From positions 114,812,434 through 114,876,433 of the forward strand of contig CM066727.1 in the NCBI GenBank assembly GCA_033961575.1: DNA of 64,000 nt, read 5' to 3'. The notes beneath the pieces are model-generated. The model searched no databases, was not told the DNA's origin, and saw nothing but the letters and a program-made list of their open reading frames with translations. Shown piece by piece: positions 1 through 26,380 of this stretch (within the stretch, counting starts at the first letter, position 1; every line of letters starts with the position of its first letter). A program made the position numbers and the translations under genes. The stretch is from Aselliscus stoliczkanus. Lineage: Eukaryota; Chordata; Mammalia; Chiroptera; Hipposideridae.

Positions 1-646
<646 letters not shown>

Positions 647-657
647 TATCACCCAAT

Positions 658-1149
658 TTTTATTTATTTATTTATTTTTATTTTTAAAAAGATTTTATTG
701 GGGAATTCAGGGAGAGGAGCAGCATTGGGGAAACAGGGAAGGGGAACATACAAATTGCTGTCCTTTTGTTCTTCAGTCTAGTGATGGAGGACATTGCTTC
801 ACTGGCCCATGTTTGTATTATCATTGCGTTCTTCCCGGATGAGGCAGATCAGTCGCCGGCCTCTGGAGGGCCGCTCACCGGGGCTCTTGGCAGCTCACAT
901 CGGCTGCCAGCCGCTCACGCCGGCTGCCTGTCACTCACTGTAGCTTATGGCAGCCCACTGCAGCAGGGGCTGCAGCTATGCCGTCACTGGCGACACAACA
1001 GCCCAGCTCCCGGTGGAGCTGTTGTTCACCATCTTAGCTGTAGAGGGCAGTGTCACTGACCCTCATACGTGGGATCTGAACTGGGGCCCTGCTGCTCAGA
1101 GTTGGCGTCCTAAGCCAGCTCTTAACCAACGCGCCACTTGGCCGGACCA
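658..1149 (-). mobile_element. Long hybrid bat SINE (type B), minus orientation
   Basis: It begins on the plus strand with the reversed tail (AAGATTTTATTGGGGAATT) and ends at the head GGCCGGCC, reading as reverse complement. It is flanked by target-site duplications TATCACCCAAT (647-657) and TATCACTCAAT (1150-1160). Type B has a tRNA-like head, a middle rich in CAGC/GGC, and a tail ending CCAATAAAATCTT. Confidence 0.85.
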
Positions 1150-1178
1150 TATCACTCAATGTTTAAAAGACAAAATTT

Positions 1179-1586
1179 TTATTTTTTTTTTAAAGATTTT
1201 ATTGGAGATTTGGGGAAGGGGAACAGTGTTGGGGAACTGGGGAAGTGGAACAATCAAGTTACTGTTTTTCAGTCTTAGTTGTGGAGGGTGCAGCTAGCTC
1301 AGCTCCAAGTCCAGTCGTCATCTGGCCACCCGTGGGCAGTGTAAGGCTGCTCAGTTCAAGGTGTCATGTTCAATCTTAGATGTGGGTGGGCGTAGCCCAC
1401 CATCCCATGCAGGAGTTGAACTGGAAACCTTATTGTTAGGAGCACGTGTTCTCACCAGCTGAGCCATTCTGGCAGCTCAGCAGCAGCTCAGCGCTGATGC
1501 AGCTCACTGGCCCATGTGGGACTTGAACCTGCGACCCTGTTGCTCAGAGCTCACACTCCTAACCAACTGAGTCACTTGGCCGGCCC
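1179..1586 (-). mobile_element. Rhin-1-like composite SINE (type A), minus orientation
   Basis: This is a composite of two to three tRNA-like units, each with a GCTCAGTTGGTTAGAG-type box A and GGTTCGATTCCC-type box B when reversed. The target-site duplication AAGACAAAATT is at 1167-1177 and 1587-1597. Confidence 0.85.
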
Positions 1587-1699
1587 AAGACAAAATTATT
1601 TTTAAAATAAGCAACAACTAAAATTGCATGGAACAAAATGTAATTCCTTGGATAATTCAAGAAGCTCATGCTAAGAGAGTAAATCTTAACAGTTCTCAT

Positions 1700-1870
1700 C
1701 ACAAGAAAAAAAATTGTAACTAAGTGTGGTAATGGATGGTACTCACTGTGATGGACTTACTGTGATGATCATTTTGTAATATATACAAATACCAAATCAT
1801 TATGTTGTACACTTGAAACTAATATAATGGTATATGTCAATTATATATCAATAGAAGAAAATAAAAAAAA
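1700..1870 (+). mobile_element. L1 3'-end fragment
   Basis: It matches the usual laurasiatherian L1 3' end: TTATGTTGTACACTTGAAAC, then ATATAATGG and an A-rich end. There is no coding sequence. Confidence 0.6.
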
Positions 1871-2035
1871 CAGGAAGAAAGAAAATTGGGATTTCCATTA
1901 AAAGAGATAAAATGACTGAAACTTAGAGAGGCTAAGTAATATTCTGTGATTCCAGAAGTTGTCCAAATTTGTTTCATGACTTATGTCGTAAGCATGTTAA
2001 TTATATATTTATTTCTACTTTATTAAAACATCATG

Positions 2036-2427
2036 GGGGCCGGCTGGGTGGCTCAGTTGGTTAGAGCACGAGCTCTGAGCAACAGGGCTGCCAGTTCGAT
2101 TCCCACATGGGCCAGTGAGCTGTACTTGAGCTAAACTGCTGCTGAGCTGCCAATGGGCAGCCAGATGGCTCAGTTGGTTAGAGCATGTGCTCTGAACAAG
2201 GTTGCCGGTTCGACTCCCACATGGGATGGTGGGTTGTTCCCCCCACAATTGGACTGAAAATGGCAAGTGGACTTGGAGCTGAGTTTGCACCCTCTACAAC
2301 TAGGATTGAAGGACAACAATTTGACTTGGAGCTGATGGGTCCTGGAAAAACACAATGTTCCCTTTCCCCAATTCCCCAACACTGTTCCCCTCCCCAGTTC
2401 CCCAATAAAATCTTTAAAAAAAAAAAA
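2036..2427 (+). mobile_element. Rhin-1-like composite SINE (type A)
   Basis: The head GGCCGGCTGGGTGGCTCAG is at about 2038, a second tRNA-like unit is near 2160, and the tail is CCCCAATAAAATCTTT plus poly(A). The flanks AAACATCATGG and AAAATCATGG are an imperfect target-site duplication. It lies 150 bases from a CCDC77 exon. Confidence 0.85.
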
Positions 2428-2578
2428 ATCATGGAAAGGTTTAAAAAAAGCTCAGTAGGATCTCAGACTATCAGAGGCATCATTATGAACTCATTATCAC
2501 TGTACAGCAGGAAAAAATTTCAAATTATTTGCAGCTTTTGAATTCTGCATCAATGAGAATTTATAATATGGTTGGTAC

Positions 2579-17456
<14,878 letters not shown>

Positions 17457-17708
17457 GCTGTCTTTTCCACACCTGTCAAAGACACAAAAATTCAGAATGA
17501 GAAGTCAGTGACAGAACAAACAGTAGAGGCCACACTGATTGGTTTCCTCTCCAACATCACACATGCCTGCTGTGAGAAACAGGTGTTTTAAAATGTAGTT
17601 CCAAATCCTCAAGTTCTATGACTTTTTGATTTTTTTAAAGCAATCTTCAATTGACTTGTTTTTTTAATTGGGGAATTGAGAAAGAATACCTTATAAAAAT
17701 TCAAAAGC

Positions 17709-18103
17709 TGGGCCAGCGGAGTGGCTCAGTTGGTTAAGAGTTTGCTTAGAGCACAAGCTCTGAGCAACAAGGCCGCTGGTTCTAGTCTCACAGTGGACCA
17801 GTGACGCTGCGCCCGAGCTGAGCTGCCACTGAGCTGCCAACAAGTAGCAGAATGGCACAGCTGGTGAGAGCACGTGCTCCTAACAACAAGACTGCCTGTT
17901 GGATGGTGGGCTACGCCTGTCAGCAACTAAGACTGAACTTGGCACCTTGAACTCAGAGGCCTCCAGCTGCTGAGCTGCAGATGGGAAGCCAGATAGTGAC
18001 TGGCGCCCTCCACAGCTAAAACTGAAGAACTGGGCCGGTCCCCTTCCCCAATTCCCCAACACTGTTCCCCTCCCCCAATTCCCCAATATTTAAAAAAAAA
18101 AAA
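17709..18103 (+). mobile_element. Rhin-1-like composite SINE (type A)
   Basis: The head GGGCCAGCGGAGTGGCTCAG is at 17710, and it ends with TTCCCCAATTCCCCAATATT and poly(A). A scrap of another SINE tail, AATTGGGGAATTGAG, sits upstream at 17666-17680. Confidence 0.85.
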
Positions 18104-18590
18104 ATTACTTATAAGCTTTAAGTTTCATTCATAATCTCCATTACAATTGATGATATATCTTGAGTTCCTCTACTGTGAACAATCTTATCAGAGATTTTCA
18201 GGAAGATAAAACTCAGGGAGGGAATACCAAATTAAGTGAGGGAAGAAGGGGAAAAGGAGGAGGATGGAGAAGAGGAGAAGAGGAGAGGGAGTTATTAGGT
18301 TTGGGGAAAGCTTTTTTTTTTTAACAAGATTCGTTGTCAACCCATTTCTGATTTGGGGCAAGTAAAGAGATGACGTCGTGCTGTTCTTGTGTTCTTCTAC
18401 CTGGTATATATATCTGCTTACAATCTTCAGTCCTTTGGAGGAGAATTTTGTGAAAAAGAGTGAAAAGAGATAATCACTATTGTTAATTCTATAACCATTT
18501 TCCTGCTGGGAACTCAAGTGCCTCTCCTTCTCCTCAAAACTTTTCTTCACTTGGCTTTCAGGGCACACGTTCCTGCTTTTCCTCCTCCCT
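18104..18590. other. Spacer or 5' intron of CCDC77, purine-rich tract
   Basis: It includes a GGAGAAGAGGAGAAGAGGAG-like purine run at about 18260-18292. No gene is supported. Confidence 0.4.
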
Positions 18591-19659
18591 CACTGGTCAT
18601 TAATTCGCATTCACTGCTAGTTCTTCCTCGTCTTTATCTACACTTAATTCCTTGGTGGCCTCATGAAGTCTCACGTGATAAATGACATGTACACGCCAAT
18701 GGTTTTCAAGCTTGCACCTCTCGTCTTCCTCTGCCCTCCACTCCAACCTCACACATACCTGACTGCCTACCCCACATCTCCATGTCTAACAGGTCTCCCG
18801 AGCTTAAGAAGTCCAAAACTGAGCTCCTGATATATACTTCCCATGACCAAACCTGACCTCTCAGAATTCTATGTCCAGTAATTACTAACCCTATCCTGCC
18901 AGCTCTTTAGGACAAAAAAACTTGTTTGGATAAATTTTACTCCTCTGTCTTATATGCTACACTCAGTACATTAGCAAATCCTACTGGCTCTACCACCAGA
19001 ATAGAATCTGACCACCACCCATGCCAATACCGCCCTGGTCCAACCCACTGTAATCTCTTGCCGGGTGACTACAATAGCCTTTTAACCAGTCTCTTTGCTT
19101 CTACTCTCAACTCCATCCCCTGCAGTCTCTTCTCAACACGGCAGTTAAAGTGATTATTTAAAATATAAGCCATCCACAAAACTCCTCCGCTCAAAAGGCT
19201 CCAAAAACTTTTCGTTTTACTCAAAGAGCCAAGGTCTTTGAAATGGCCTGCAAGGTCCTAGTGGTCCAGCTGCCCCATGACTTCTGTGACCTCATCTACT
19301 TCTCCCTCCTTGCTCACTGCTCCAACACAGGCCTCTCTGCTGTTCTGCATAGGCCAGGCAAATTTCTACGTCAGAGCCACTGCGCTTGCAGTTCCCCCAC
19401 CTATGTTGTGCTTCCCCATTTATCTAGATGGCTTGCTCCCTCTCCTCCAGGATTCGTCGCCTTGGCGATCCCTCCCTGCCGCTCTAGCATTGCCTTACCC
19501 ACCTTTGGTTTCCTTTCCTCACAACACTTACCACCATCTGACATGTTGTATGTATTTACTGACTCTCCACACTGGATGTGGAAACTCCTTAAAGGCAGAT
19601 ATTTTTTTTATCTCTTGTGTGCACTGCTATATCCCCAGTAACTAAAATAGTGCCTGCTT

Positions 19660-20633
19660 TGGGCTGGCAGAGTGACTCAGTTGGTTAAGAGTTGGCTTAG
19701 AGCACAAGCCCTGAGCAACAGGGCCACCAGTTCGATTCCCACATGGGCCAGTGACGCTGTGCCCGAGCTGAGCTGTCACTGAGCTGCCAACAGGTGCAGG
19801 GTGGCTCAGCTGGTGTAAAAAAACAAGACTGCCTGTTCAATGGTGGGCCACGCCCACCTGCAACTAAGACTGAACTCGGCACCTTGAGCTAAGCTGCCGC
19901 CCGGATGGCTCAGTGGATAGGGCGTGCGCTCTTAACAAGGCTACTGGTTCGACTCCCTCATGGGATGGTGGCTATGCCCACCCGCAATTAAGACTGAACA
20001 CAGCACCTTGAGCTTAGAGACCATGAGCTGCCGTCGGGAAGCCAGATGGTGACTGGTGCCCTCCACAACGAAGATTGAAGAACAACAACGTGTTGGTCCC
20101 CTTCCCCAATTTCCCAAAAAAATCTTTTAAAAAAAAATTGCGGGGCCGGCCGAGTGGCGCATTGGTTAAGAGCTGGTTTTGGGATGCCAGCGGCCCCGGT
20201 TCGAATCCCACGTATGAGAGCCAGTGACACTGCCCTCTACAGCTAACAACAGCTCCACCTAGAGCTGGGCTGTGCGAGCCCCAGCGACGGTGTAGGCTGC
20301 AGCCCCTGCTGCAAAGAGCTGCCATAGGCTACAGTGAGCGGCTGGCAGCCAGCATGAGCTGCCAATAGCAGCGGTGAGCGACATCCAGAGGCCGGCGACC
20401 GATCTGCCTCATCCGGGAAGAGCGCAATGACGATACCAACATGGGCCAGTGAAGCAACATCCTCCGCAACTAGACTGAAGAACAAAAAGACAGCAACTTG
20501 TCTGTTCCCCTTCCCCAATTTCCCAAAGCTGTTCCCCTCCCCCAATTCTCCAATAAAATCTTTAAAAAAAAAAAAAATTGCATTAGTGAATAAATAATAT
20601 TACAATATAATTTTTAAATAAATAAATAAAAAT
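19660..20633 (+). mobile_element. Rhin-1-like SINE (type A) carrying a nested type B SINE
   Basis: The head GGGCTGGCAGAGTGACTCAG starts at 19661 and the A-type body runs to about 20130. A type B SINE has landed in its A-rich tail, which resumes after 20570. The outer target-site duplication AAAATAGTGCCTGCTT is a perfect 16 bp at 19644-19659 and 20634-20649. Confidence 0.88.
20142..20570 (+). mobile_element. Long hybrid bat SINE (type B) nested in a SINE tail
   Basis: The head GGCCGGCCGAGTGGCGCATT is at 20145 and the tail is CAATAAAATCTTT plus poly(A). Flanks AAAAAAATTGC on both sides show insertion into the older SINE's A-tail. Confidence 0.9.
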
Positions 20634-20974
20634 AAAATAGTGCCTGCTTCATAGTAGATACTCAATACTTTTTTTTACAATAAACAAATTTAAATCCTCA
20701 GTATGAATTTGACTCTGTTCAACATCTTTTTCTTCTACTGTTCAATCTATCCAATCTCATTAGAAAATGTTGTGCTTCTGTCATTCCATTTGCCTTCCCT
20801 TTCTAGCCGACCCTTAAATATGCCAGCTCTTCTTACTCTCTCCTTTAAAATGCCTACTTGCCTCCGTCAAGCTCACCTCCTTCTACAAATCCTCCCAATT
20901 GGGGCCAATTTGCTTCTTGTGAAAAATAACCTACAAAATAATAATGGTAGCTGGGTTGGTATGGTAAGATTATG

Positions 20975-21350
20975 GGTGACATTTTTAAAGTTTTCTTGAG
21001 ATATAATTCACATTCCATACAATTCACTCATTTAAATTGGAGAGTCAAAGATTTTTAGTATATTCACAGACAAGTCCAATCATCACCACAGTCAATTGTA
21101 CATTTTTACCACTTCAAGGAGAAATCCTATATCCTTTAGCTATCACCCCTATGCTCCAACCACGTGACCCCAGACTTGAGCCACTACTAGTCTACTTTAT
21201 TTCTATAGCTCTCCCTATCTGGACTTTCATATAAATGCCATGATACAGCTTAAGACTGCCTTCTTGCACTTAGCATGTTTTCAAAGTTCATCCATGCTGT
21301 AGCCTGTATTATACTTCATTTCTTTTTATGGACACATGACATTTCATTTT
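20975..21350 (-). mobile_element. L1 3'UTR fragment, minus orientation
   Basis: Sequence such as TTGAGATATAATTCACATTC near 20996 and TTGCACTTAGCATGTTTTCA near 21264 is the reversed L1 3' end seen in many mammals. Confidence 0.6.
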
Positions 21351-21691
21351 ACAAATAAGGGGGACATCTTAAATATCACTGTTCTAAAACTTTCAAGAGT
21401 CCCTTGGAACTTGAAAAAAACAGGCTTCTACCAACCTGCAACCCATCTTCTCCCTCAGAGTTAGACTGTCCTCACTCTTTCTCCTTCCTACAAAAAGTTG
21501 TCTACACTCACATTCATTTTGTTTTATAATCTCTAATAATCTGATTTCCACTATAACATCTAAACTAAAGTTGCTGTTCTTGGTCAGCAGATATCCAAAT
21601 TAATACATTCAATTGCTTTTGGGCTCCCATCTTCCTTCCATCAAGTTATTCCTTGATTTGTATGCTTAATTTGTCAGTGTTGACCACCCTT
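21351..21691. other. Spacer, pyrimidine-rich, unassigned
   Basis: Possibly worn L2. No gene signal. Confidence 0.3.
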
Positions 21692-21703
21692 TAAAAAATA
21701 TTG

Positions 21704-21813
21704 TGGGCCAGCCAAGTGGCACAGTGGTTAAGAGCTGGATTGGGATGCCAGAGGCCCCGGTTTGGGTCCCACATATGAGGGCCAGTGACACTGCCCTCAA
21801 AAAAAAAAAATTA
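21704..21813 (+). mobile_element. Short bat SINE (type C)
   Basis: The target-site duplication TAAAAAATATTG is at 21692-21703 and 21814-21825. The head GGGCCAGCCAAGTGGCACAG and end ACTGCCCTC plus poly(A) are intact. Confidence 0.93.
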
Positions 21814-21825
21814 TAAAAAATATTG

Positions 21826-22695
21826 CTTAGTAGTTGAGAGCATGGGCTCTGAAATTAAGCAGATCTGGGTTTCAGTCAAAGCTCTGTCCCTTATTAGCTG
21901 TGTGACTTCAGGCAAATTATTTAACCTCTCTAAACTTCAGTTACTTCTTATAAAATGGGGAGAATAATAGCATATATAAGTCAGTGTAAGGATTACATGT
22001 GTGGATGAAAAAGGGGCCATATCCTGAACCTGACAAGCTCAGGGGAGGCCAGCATGGAGGGTCCTCAAACTGAGAGACCGAAATTAACCACGTAAGATGG
22101 AATTCCTAACTAAAAGCAGGTCGTGGTGGGTACTTACATCCTTGGCCTGTAGCTTCCTTGACAAAGGTCAATCTTTACCTTAAGTGAGCCTGTCTATTGT
22201 CTTTTTGCATCTGAGATAACATACCCATGGGATGTAATTCCTTTTCAGGGCACAGACCACTACACCAGACCATGATACTACAGAACCCCTCATTGTTATC
22301 TTGAATACCAACTCTATGTGCTGTAAAATGTTAACTACCCTGTATTCACCAATGTAAAAGAATTAGGTATCTCTCCATTTTACTTTTTATCCAATCCCAG
22401 AGATTTCCCCATTTTGCTTTCTCCCTTAATCTACCACCAATGGATTTCATCTAACCAGCCTCATAGGTGTAAAGAATCCTTTAAGTCTAATGCATAAAAT
22501 AAGCTGCAAAACTGCCATTCTCCAGAGCATTTTCTTAATCTGTTGAGATCACTTCCTAGCAATTGTTGTCAGTTTAGCTCAAAAAATCTCCTGTACAGGT
22601 CTGGACATTTCTTATGCTGACAAACAAAATAATAAATAAAAGGGCGGAGCATAGTGTATGATACATATAAGCACTCAATAAATGCATATTATTTT
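21826..22695 (+). mobile_element. MIR SINE split by an insertion of about 640 bp
   Basis: The left part 21826-21997 has GAGAGCATGGGCTCTGAAAT, TTATTAGCTGTGTGACTTCA and AAAATGGGGAGAATAATAG. The right part at about 22640-22695 has AAGCACTCAATAAATGCATA, the MIR end. Between them lies non-MIR sequence (22000-22640) of unknown class. Confidence 0.7.
22000..22640. mobile_element. Unclassified insertion inside a MIR, possibly a solo LTR
   Basis: About 640 bases interrupt the MIR. The size would fit a solo LTR or a DNA transposon. I could not find its terminal repeats or target duplication. Confidence 0.35.
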
Positions 22696-22699
22696 TACC

Positions 22700-23790
22700 G
22701 AAAATGTTCCTCCCTTGCTCAAAAGGCTTTGTCTTCAACTTTCTTTACTACTTCCTCTATCCATTTCTTCAGAAACATCATTATTACCACTGTTTTTATG
22801 ATTATCTCTGTCATCAAAACACTACTACCTGGCATAGAGTAACAACTACCTGTTGAATGAACAAATGACCTCTCTTTCAATGTCTTGATTTGAATTTCCA
22901 ATTATGTCATGGACATTTTCACATATATGTCCCATTGGAGCTTGAAATGTTCAACAAAAAGAAAAAAATCAAGTCACATTCTTTAGTACCTCAAAGCTAA
23001 CACTTCTCAAACTGAATAAATCATCTTTTTCCTCCAAACATGCTCCTTATGACCTTCCTATTTTAGTAGTAGCACCTTCTAAGCAAGTTGGATTTGAAAA
23101 TTTGAATTCATTATTTCCTTCTCCTGACCCTCTTATCCAACCATATGAAAATCATCTATCTTCTACCTCAACAATAAGCATGTTAATTCAGGATTTCCAC
23201 ATGTTCTTAGCCAGCCTACTACAACAGCTTAATTGTTCTACCCACCCCTGGTCTCCCCTGGACCCTCTTCTCAAAAATCATAAAATTCATCAGCAGCTCC
23301 TCATGGCCTAATATGTTAAATCAAACTCTGCCTAGAGGTCATTGCTTTCTAAGGACCTAACCTATCTCTCCTGCCTCGTTTCCCCTCTACTCACCTAACC
23401 ATACCCTCTGTTTCCAGATAACTTTCTTGCCTCCATGCTTTGTTCCTCCAATTGGAACATAGCTCCCTCTGCTCCTTAATTTCACTTAATGAAATTCTGT
23501 CTGTACACTAAAACTCAAATACTACCTTCTTCACCTCTTCCCTGAGTCTCTCCATCCAAAATGATCTTTCAAAATGATCTAACTGCAAAAGATCTGCATT
23601 TGTAATCCTCTATAAGTTAACACATTAAAGTTTTCTGTTGCTGTCATTTCTCCAATGATAGTGCGTGTTCCTTGCAAATAGAAACTGCGCCTTACTCATT
23701 ATTGTATATCCCAAAAGAACAATGCCTTTGTTTATAAATCAATTGATGGGTTTCATCTATCTTCTATTCCTCCATTTCTGCAATATCCTT
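22700..23790. other. Spacer, pyrimidine-rich, probable old L2 sequence
   Basis: Stretches at 23340-23560 resemble the L2 3' region in the plus orientation. No gene is supported. Confidence 0.35.
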
Positions 23791-24212
23791 GTTTAGGTAT
23801 ACAAGGTGTGAGCACACAAAATGGTGAACGTTTAAATAAAAACAGGTTACAGTGAAAGACACATTGCCATTAATCCCCATCAACATACTCCTTCTCACTT
23901 CGAATACACTTATCCCATCATTCTTGCCACTTTCTGAAGCAGTGCTGGAAGTCCTCTTTCGTATCTTTAGTTGCACTGTCGTGGTTGTCTTGAAGTCCTG
24001 AATCATTTTGACTTTGAGGAAGAACCAGAAGTTGCACGGTGCCAGATCCGGTGAATAAGGTGGATGGGGCACACCACAATGTCTTTATTGGACAGAAATT
24101 GCTGTACCAGAAGTGATGTGTGACATGGAGCGTTGTCATGATGGGAGTATGATTTACAGCACACTTTAAAGCACACATTCTCTCAACCATTGCTCACACC
24201 CAACCAACTGCA

Positions 24213-24236
24213 TCGAACAAGTTTCAACTTGTTCGA
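24213..24236. repeat. Perfect 11-bp inverted repeat in the mariner centre
   Basis: TCGAACAAGTT and AACTTGTTCGA are separated by TC. It lies near the point where the two inverted halves of the mariner copy meet. Confidence 0.8.
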
Positions 24237-24454
24237 CACTGTTACTAAGGTTCAACACACTGCTTCTCGTATTAAAGATCCCTGCCTTTCCATTGAATGG
24301 CACTCGGCAGCAGCATTCACCGTATTTTGTGATCACAACAGAAAGGACTTCCAGAACTGCTTCAGAAAGTGACAACAACGATGGGATACATGTGTTCGAA
24401 GTGAGGGGTAATATTTTGAGGGGGATTAGTGGCAATGTGTCCTTTACTGTAATA

Positions 24455-24880
24455 TTTTTTTTTTTATTGGTGAATTGGGGAAGGGAGACAGCACTGGGGA
24501 ATCAGGGAAGGGGAACAGACAAGCTGCTGTCCCTCTGTTCCCCAGTCCAGCTGCGGAGAATGGTGCCTCACTGGCCCATGTTGGTATTATCATTGAGCTC
24601 TTCGTGGATGGGGCAGACCGGTCGCCGGCCTTTGGATGGTCGCTCACTGCAACTATTGGCAGCTCACGCTGGCTGCCGGCCACTCACTGTATGTAGCCTA
24701 TGGCAGCCCACTGAAGTAGGGGCTGCAGCCAACATTGTTGCCGGGGCTGGCAGCCCAGCTCCAGGTGGAGCTGTTGTTAGCTGTAGAGGGCAGTGTCATT
24801 GGCCCTCATATGTGGGATCCGAACCAGGGCCGCTGGCATCCCAAAAACAGCTCTTAACCAATGTGCCACTTGGCCAGCCC
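24455..24880 (-). mobile_element. Long hybrid bat SINE (type B) inside mariner
   Basis: The reversed tail TTTTATTGGTGAATTGGGG starts it, and it ends CACTTGGCCAGCCC. The flanks CTGTAATA match on both sides. A 230-residue open frame across it is only SINE sequence. Confidence 0.9.
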
Positions 24881-24944
24881 TGTAATAAATTTTTTTATTT
24901 AAACATTTGCCATGTTTTTTTAATCACACCTTCATATTCTTTTA

Positions 24945-25110
24945 TAGCTCGTCTTCTTACAGTTAGCATTTATTTAGCACTTTGACATTTGTTATTTTAT
25001 CTACGCCCACAACTCTGTGAAATATTTTTATTATCCCTTGATTTCAAAAATGAATAAATTGAGGCTTAATTAGACCAGCGTGTGGGGAGGGAATACCAGA
25101 GCCCAGCTCC
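24945..25110 (-). mobile_element. MIR-like remnant, minus orientation
   Basis: TATTTAGCACTTTGACATTT and AATGAATAAATTGAGGC follow a reversed MIR, strongly diverged. Confidence 0.4.
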
Positions 25111-25379
25111 AGGATGTCCAAATTCTGTACTCCTTTTCCCATTTCATCCCTTCTTGACACCCTCATCGCTATAGCTCCCCAATCCTCCAGGGCCCCCTGA
25201 ATCTCTGTCTTTGCAGTTTCTAACTTTCTTCTTCTTCCGGTCCCCAGCCCTCCTGGCGACCCCCATATTTCAGGCTTACATCCCTCTCTTGCGTACTGCT
25301 TCCACACTTACTACTCCCTCACCAGGTTTTTCTGTCCCAAAGACCTTTGCCTAGCCCTCTCAACCGAAACCCGAAACTT

Positions 25380-25700
25380 CATACTCACGCCACACTAACG
25401 CCACACTAACGCCACCGAGTCAGAGAATCCAACCGAAAAACAAAACTTAAATCAGGGAGCGTCGCGGCGCCACTGAGCGTGCACGAATTCGTCCAATCGC
25501 CCACAAGTATACATAGCCCTTTCGACTGCGCACCAATAAAAAGGCTATTTACAAGATGCACGCATCCTCCCCCATTTTCCGCCCCCGCTCGCGTCTTACG
25601 GCGCAGAGATTGCCGGGAAATGTAGTTTTACTTCTGCACACGGCTGTCTAGGCGGAGGATGAAACTCGGCTTCAACTCACCTCATCCCAGGACTGGTAGT
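25380..25700 (-). promoter_or_regulatory. CpG-rich promoter-like block, probable CCDC77 promoter
   Basis: By eye there are about thirty CpGs in 300 bases, in a region otherwise poor in them. A ZNF143/STAF-like site reads TGCCGGGAAATGTAGT at 25611-25626 (ACTACATTTCCCGGCA on the minus strand). Two CCAAT boxes lie at 25493 and 25533. Two good minus-strand splice donors border it: GTGAGTATG after 25389 and GTGAGTTG after 25681. It lies upstream of the first CCDC77 coding exon, so it most likely drives a CCDC77 transcript. The exact start site is not visible. Confidence 0.6.
25389..25500 (-). other. CCDC77: Candidate CCDC77 untranslated first exon
   Basis: Only the 3' border is supported: donor GTGAGTATG immediately left of 25389 on the plus map. 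The right limit is a guess from the CCAAT box at 25493. The exon would contain a GCCACACTAAC repeat unit (25388-25413). An alternative donor lies at 25681. Confidence 0.35.
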
Positions 25701-26380
25701 GTGATGTTTGGGGTCAGAACGAACTAGTTCTGGACACCCCCAAGTTTATGCTTACTCAACTAGTTTGTTTTCATGAAAAACAATGCAGAAACGCGATGCA
25801 TAATCATGGAAAGGATCACAGGATTATTGTGTCTTGTACAAGTTTATCCCAAGAAGGTGAAGATTCTAAGATAGTTTCTCCTTCATGACCTGGTGTCCTA
25901 AGCCAACAGAGGACCCTTGGTTCAGTTTGTACAATCAGGGGATTACGTGTCCAAATGCTACTGTTTTTGTCAGGTAGCAGACACTACTTTCTTTTCCTGA
26001 GAGGTGTGAGAAATTGGCTTTAATAATATAAGGTAGTTTAAAACCCAATTGTAATCTCTTCTTTCCAGAAGACCAAGTTGTCACAAGAGTAGGGGGAAAG
26101 GAACCTTAGTCTCAGAGTTGCAGCCACTGCTATGGAAAAACTGGGACTCACTTATGTAAGACATAAGGATGTCCAAAAGAAACTGGCTATCTTCTCTGAA
26201 ACTTGCCTTCTTCCCTTTTGTGATTTTCCTCTGTTAGTTACATCAAGATCTTCCCAGACACTTGGTCTCAGTATTTTTGTCTCTCTTTTGGTCCCTACAC
26301 TTTAAAAAACCAAATCATAGTGATCTTATTTTCATGCTCATTCTCAAATGTATATCTTTCTATTTATTTCCACTCCAGGT
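25701..26380. other. Upstream spacer, nothing recognised
   Basis: Unique-looking sequence without clear repeats, exons or long frames. Confidence 0.4.

Larger units (their letters stand above)
18600..20700 (+). mobile_element. L2 LINE 3' region, split by two nested SINEs
   Basis: Typical L2 3'-end wording is present: GTCCAAAACTGAGCTCCTGA near 18811, CTGTGACCTCATCTACTTCT near 19282, ACACTGGATGTGGAAACTCC near 19570 and TAGTGCCTGCTTCATAGTAG near 20638. The SINE pair at 19660-20633 has split it. Reading frames of 120-130 residues here are L2 debris or chance. Confidence 0.75.
23801..24936 (-). mobile_element. Mariner transposon with long inverted outer arms, carrying a SINE
   Basis: The ends are inverted copies: CAAGGTGTGAGCACACAAAA and GTTTAAATAAAA at the left, with the complement of TTTATTTAAACATTTGCC and TCACACCTTCATA at the right, next to TA. 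On the minus strand a transposase piece includes PHPPYSPDLAPCNFWFFLKV (24067-24010), the hallmark before the last catalytic Asp of mariner DD34D enzymes. Frames are broken by stops, so it is dead. About 160 bp of the left end is repeated in reverse at the right end (see findings). A type B SINE is nested at 24455-24880. Confidence 0.8.

Noticed and set aside
24293..24985. Open frame of 230 codons on the plus strand
   Set aside because: It runs through the mariner right arm and a reversed type B SINE. The same SINE-derived peptide occurs at many sites in the window.
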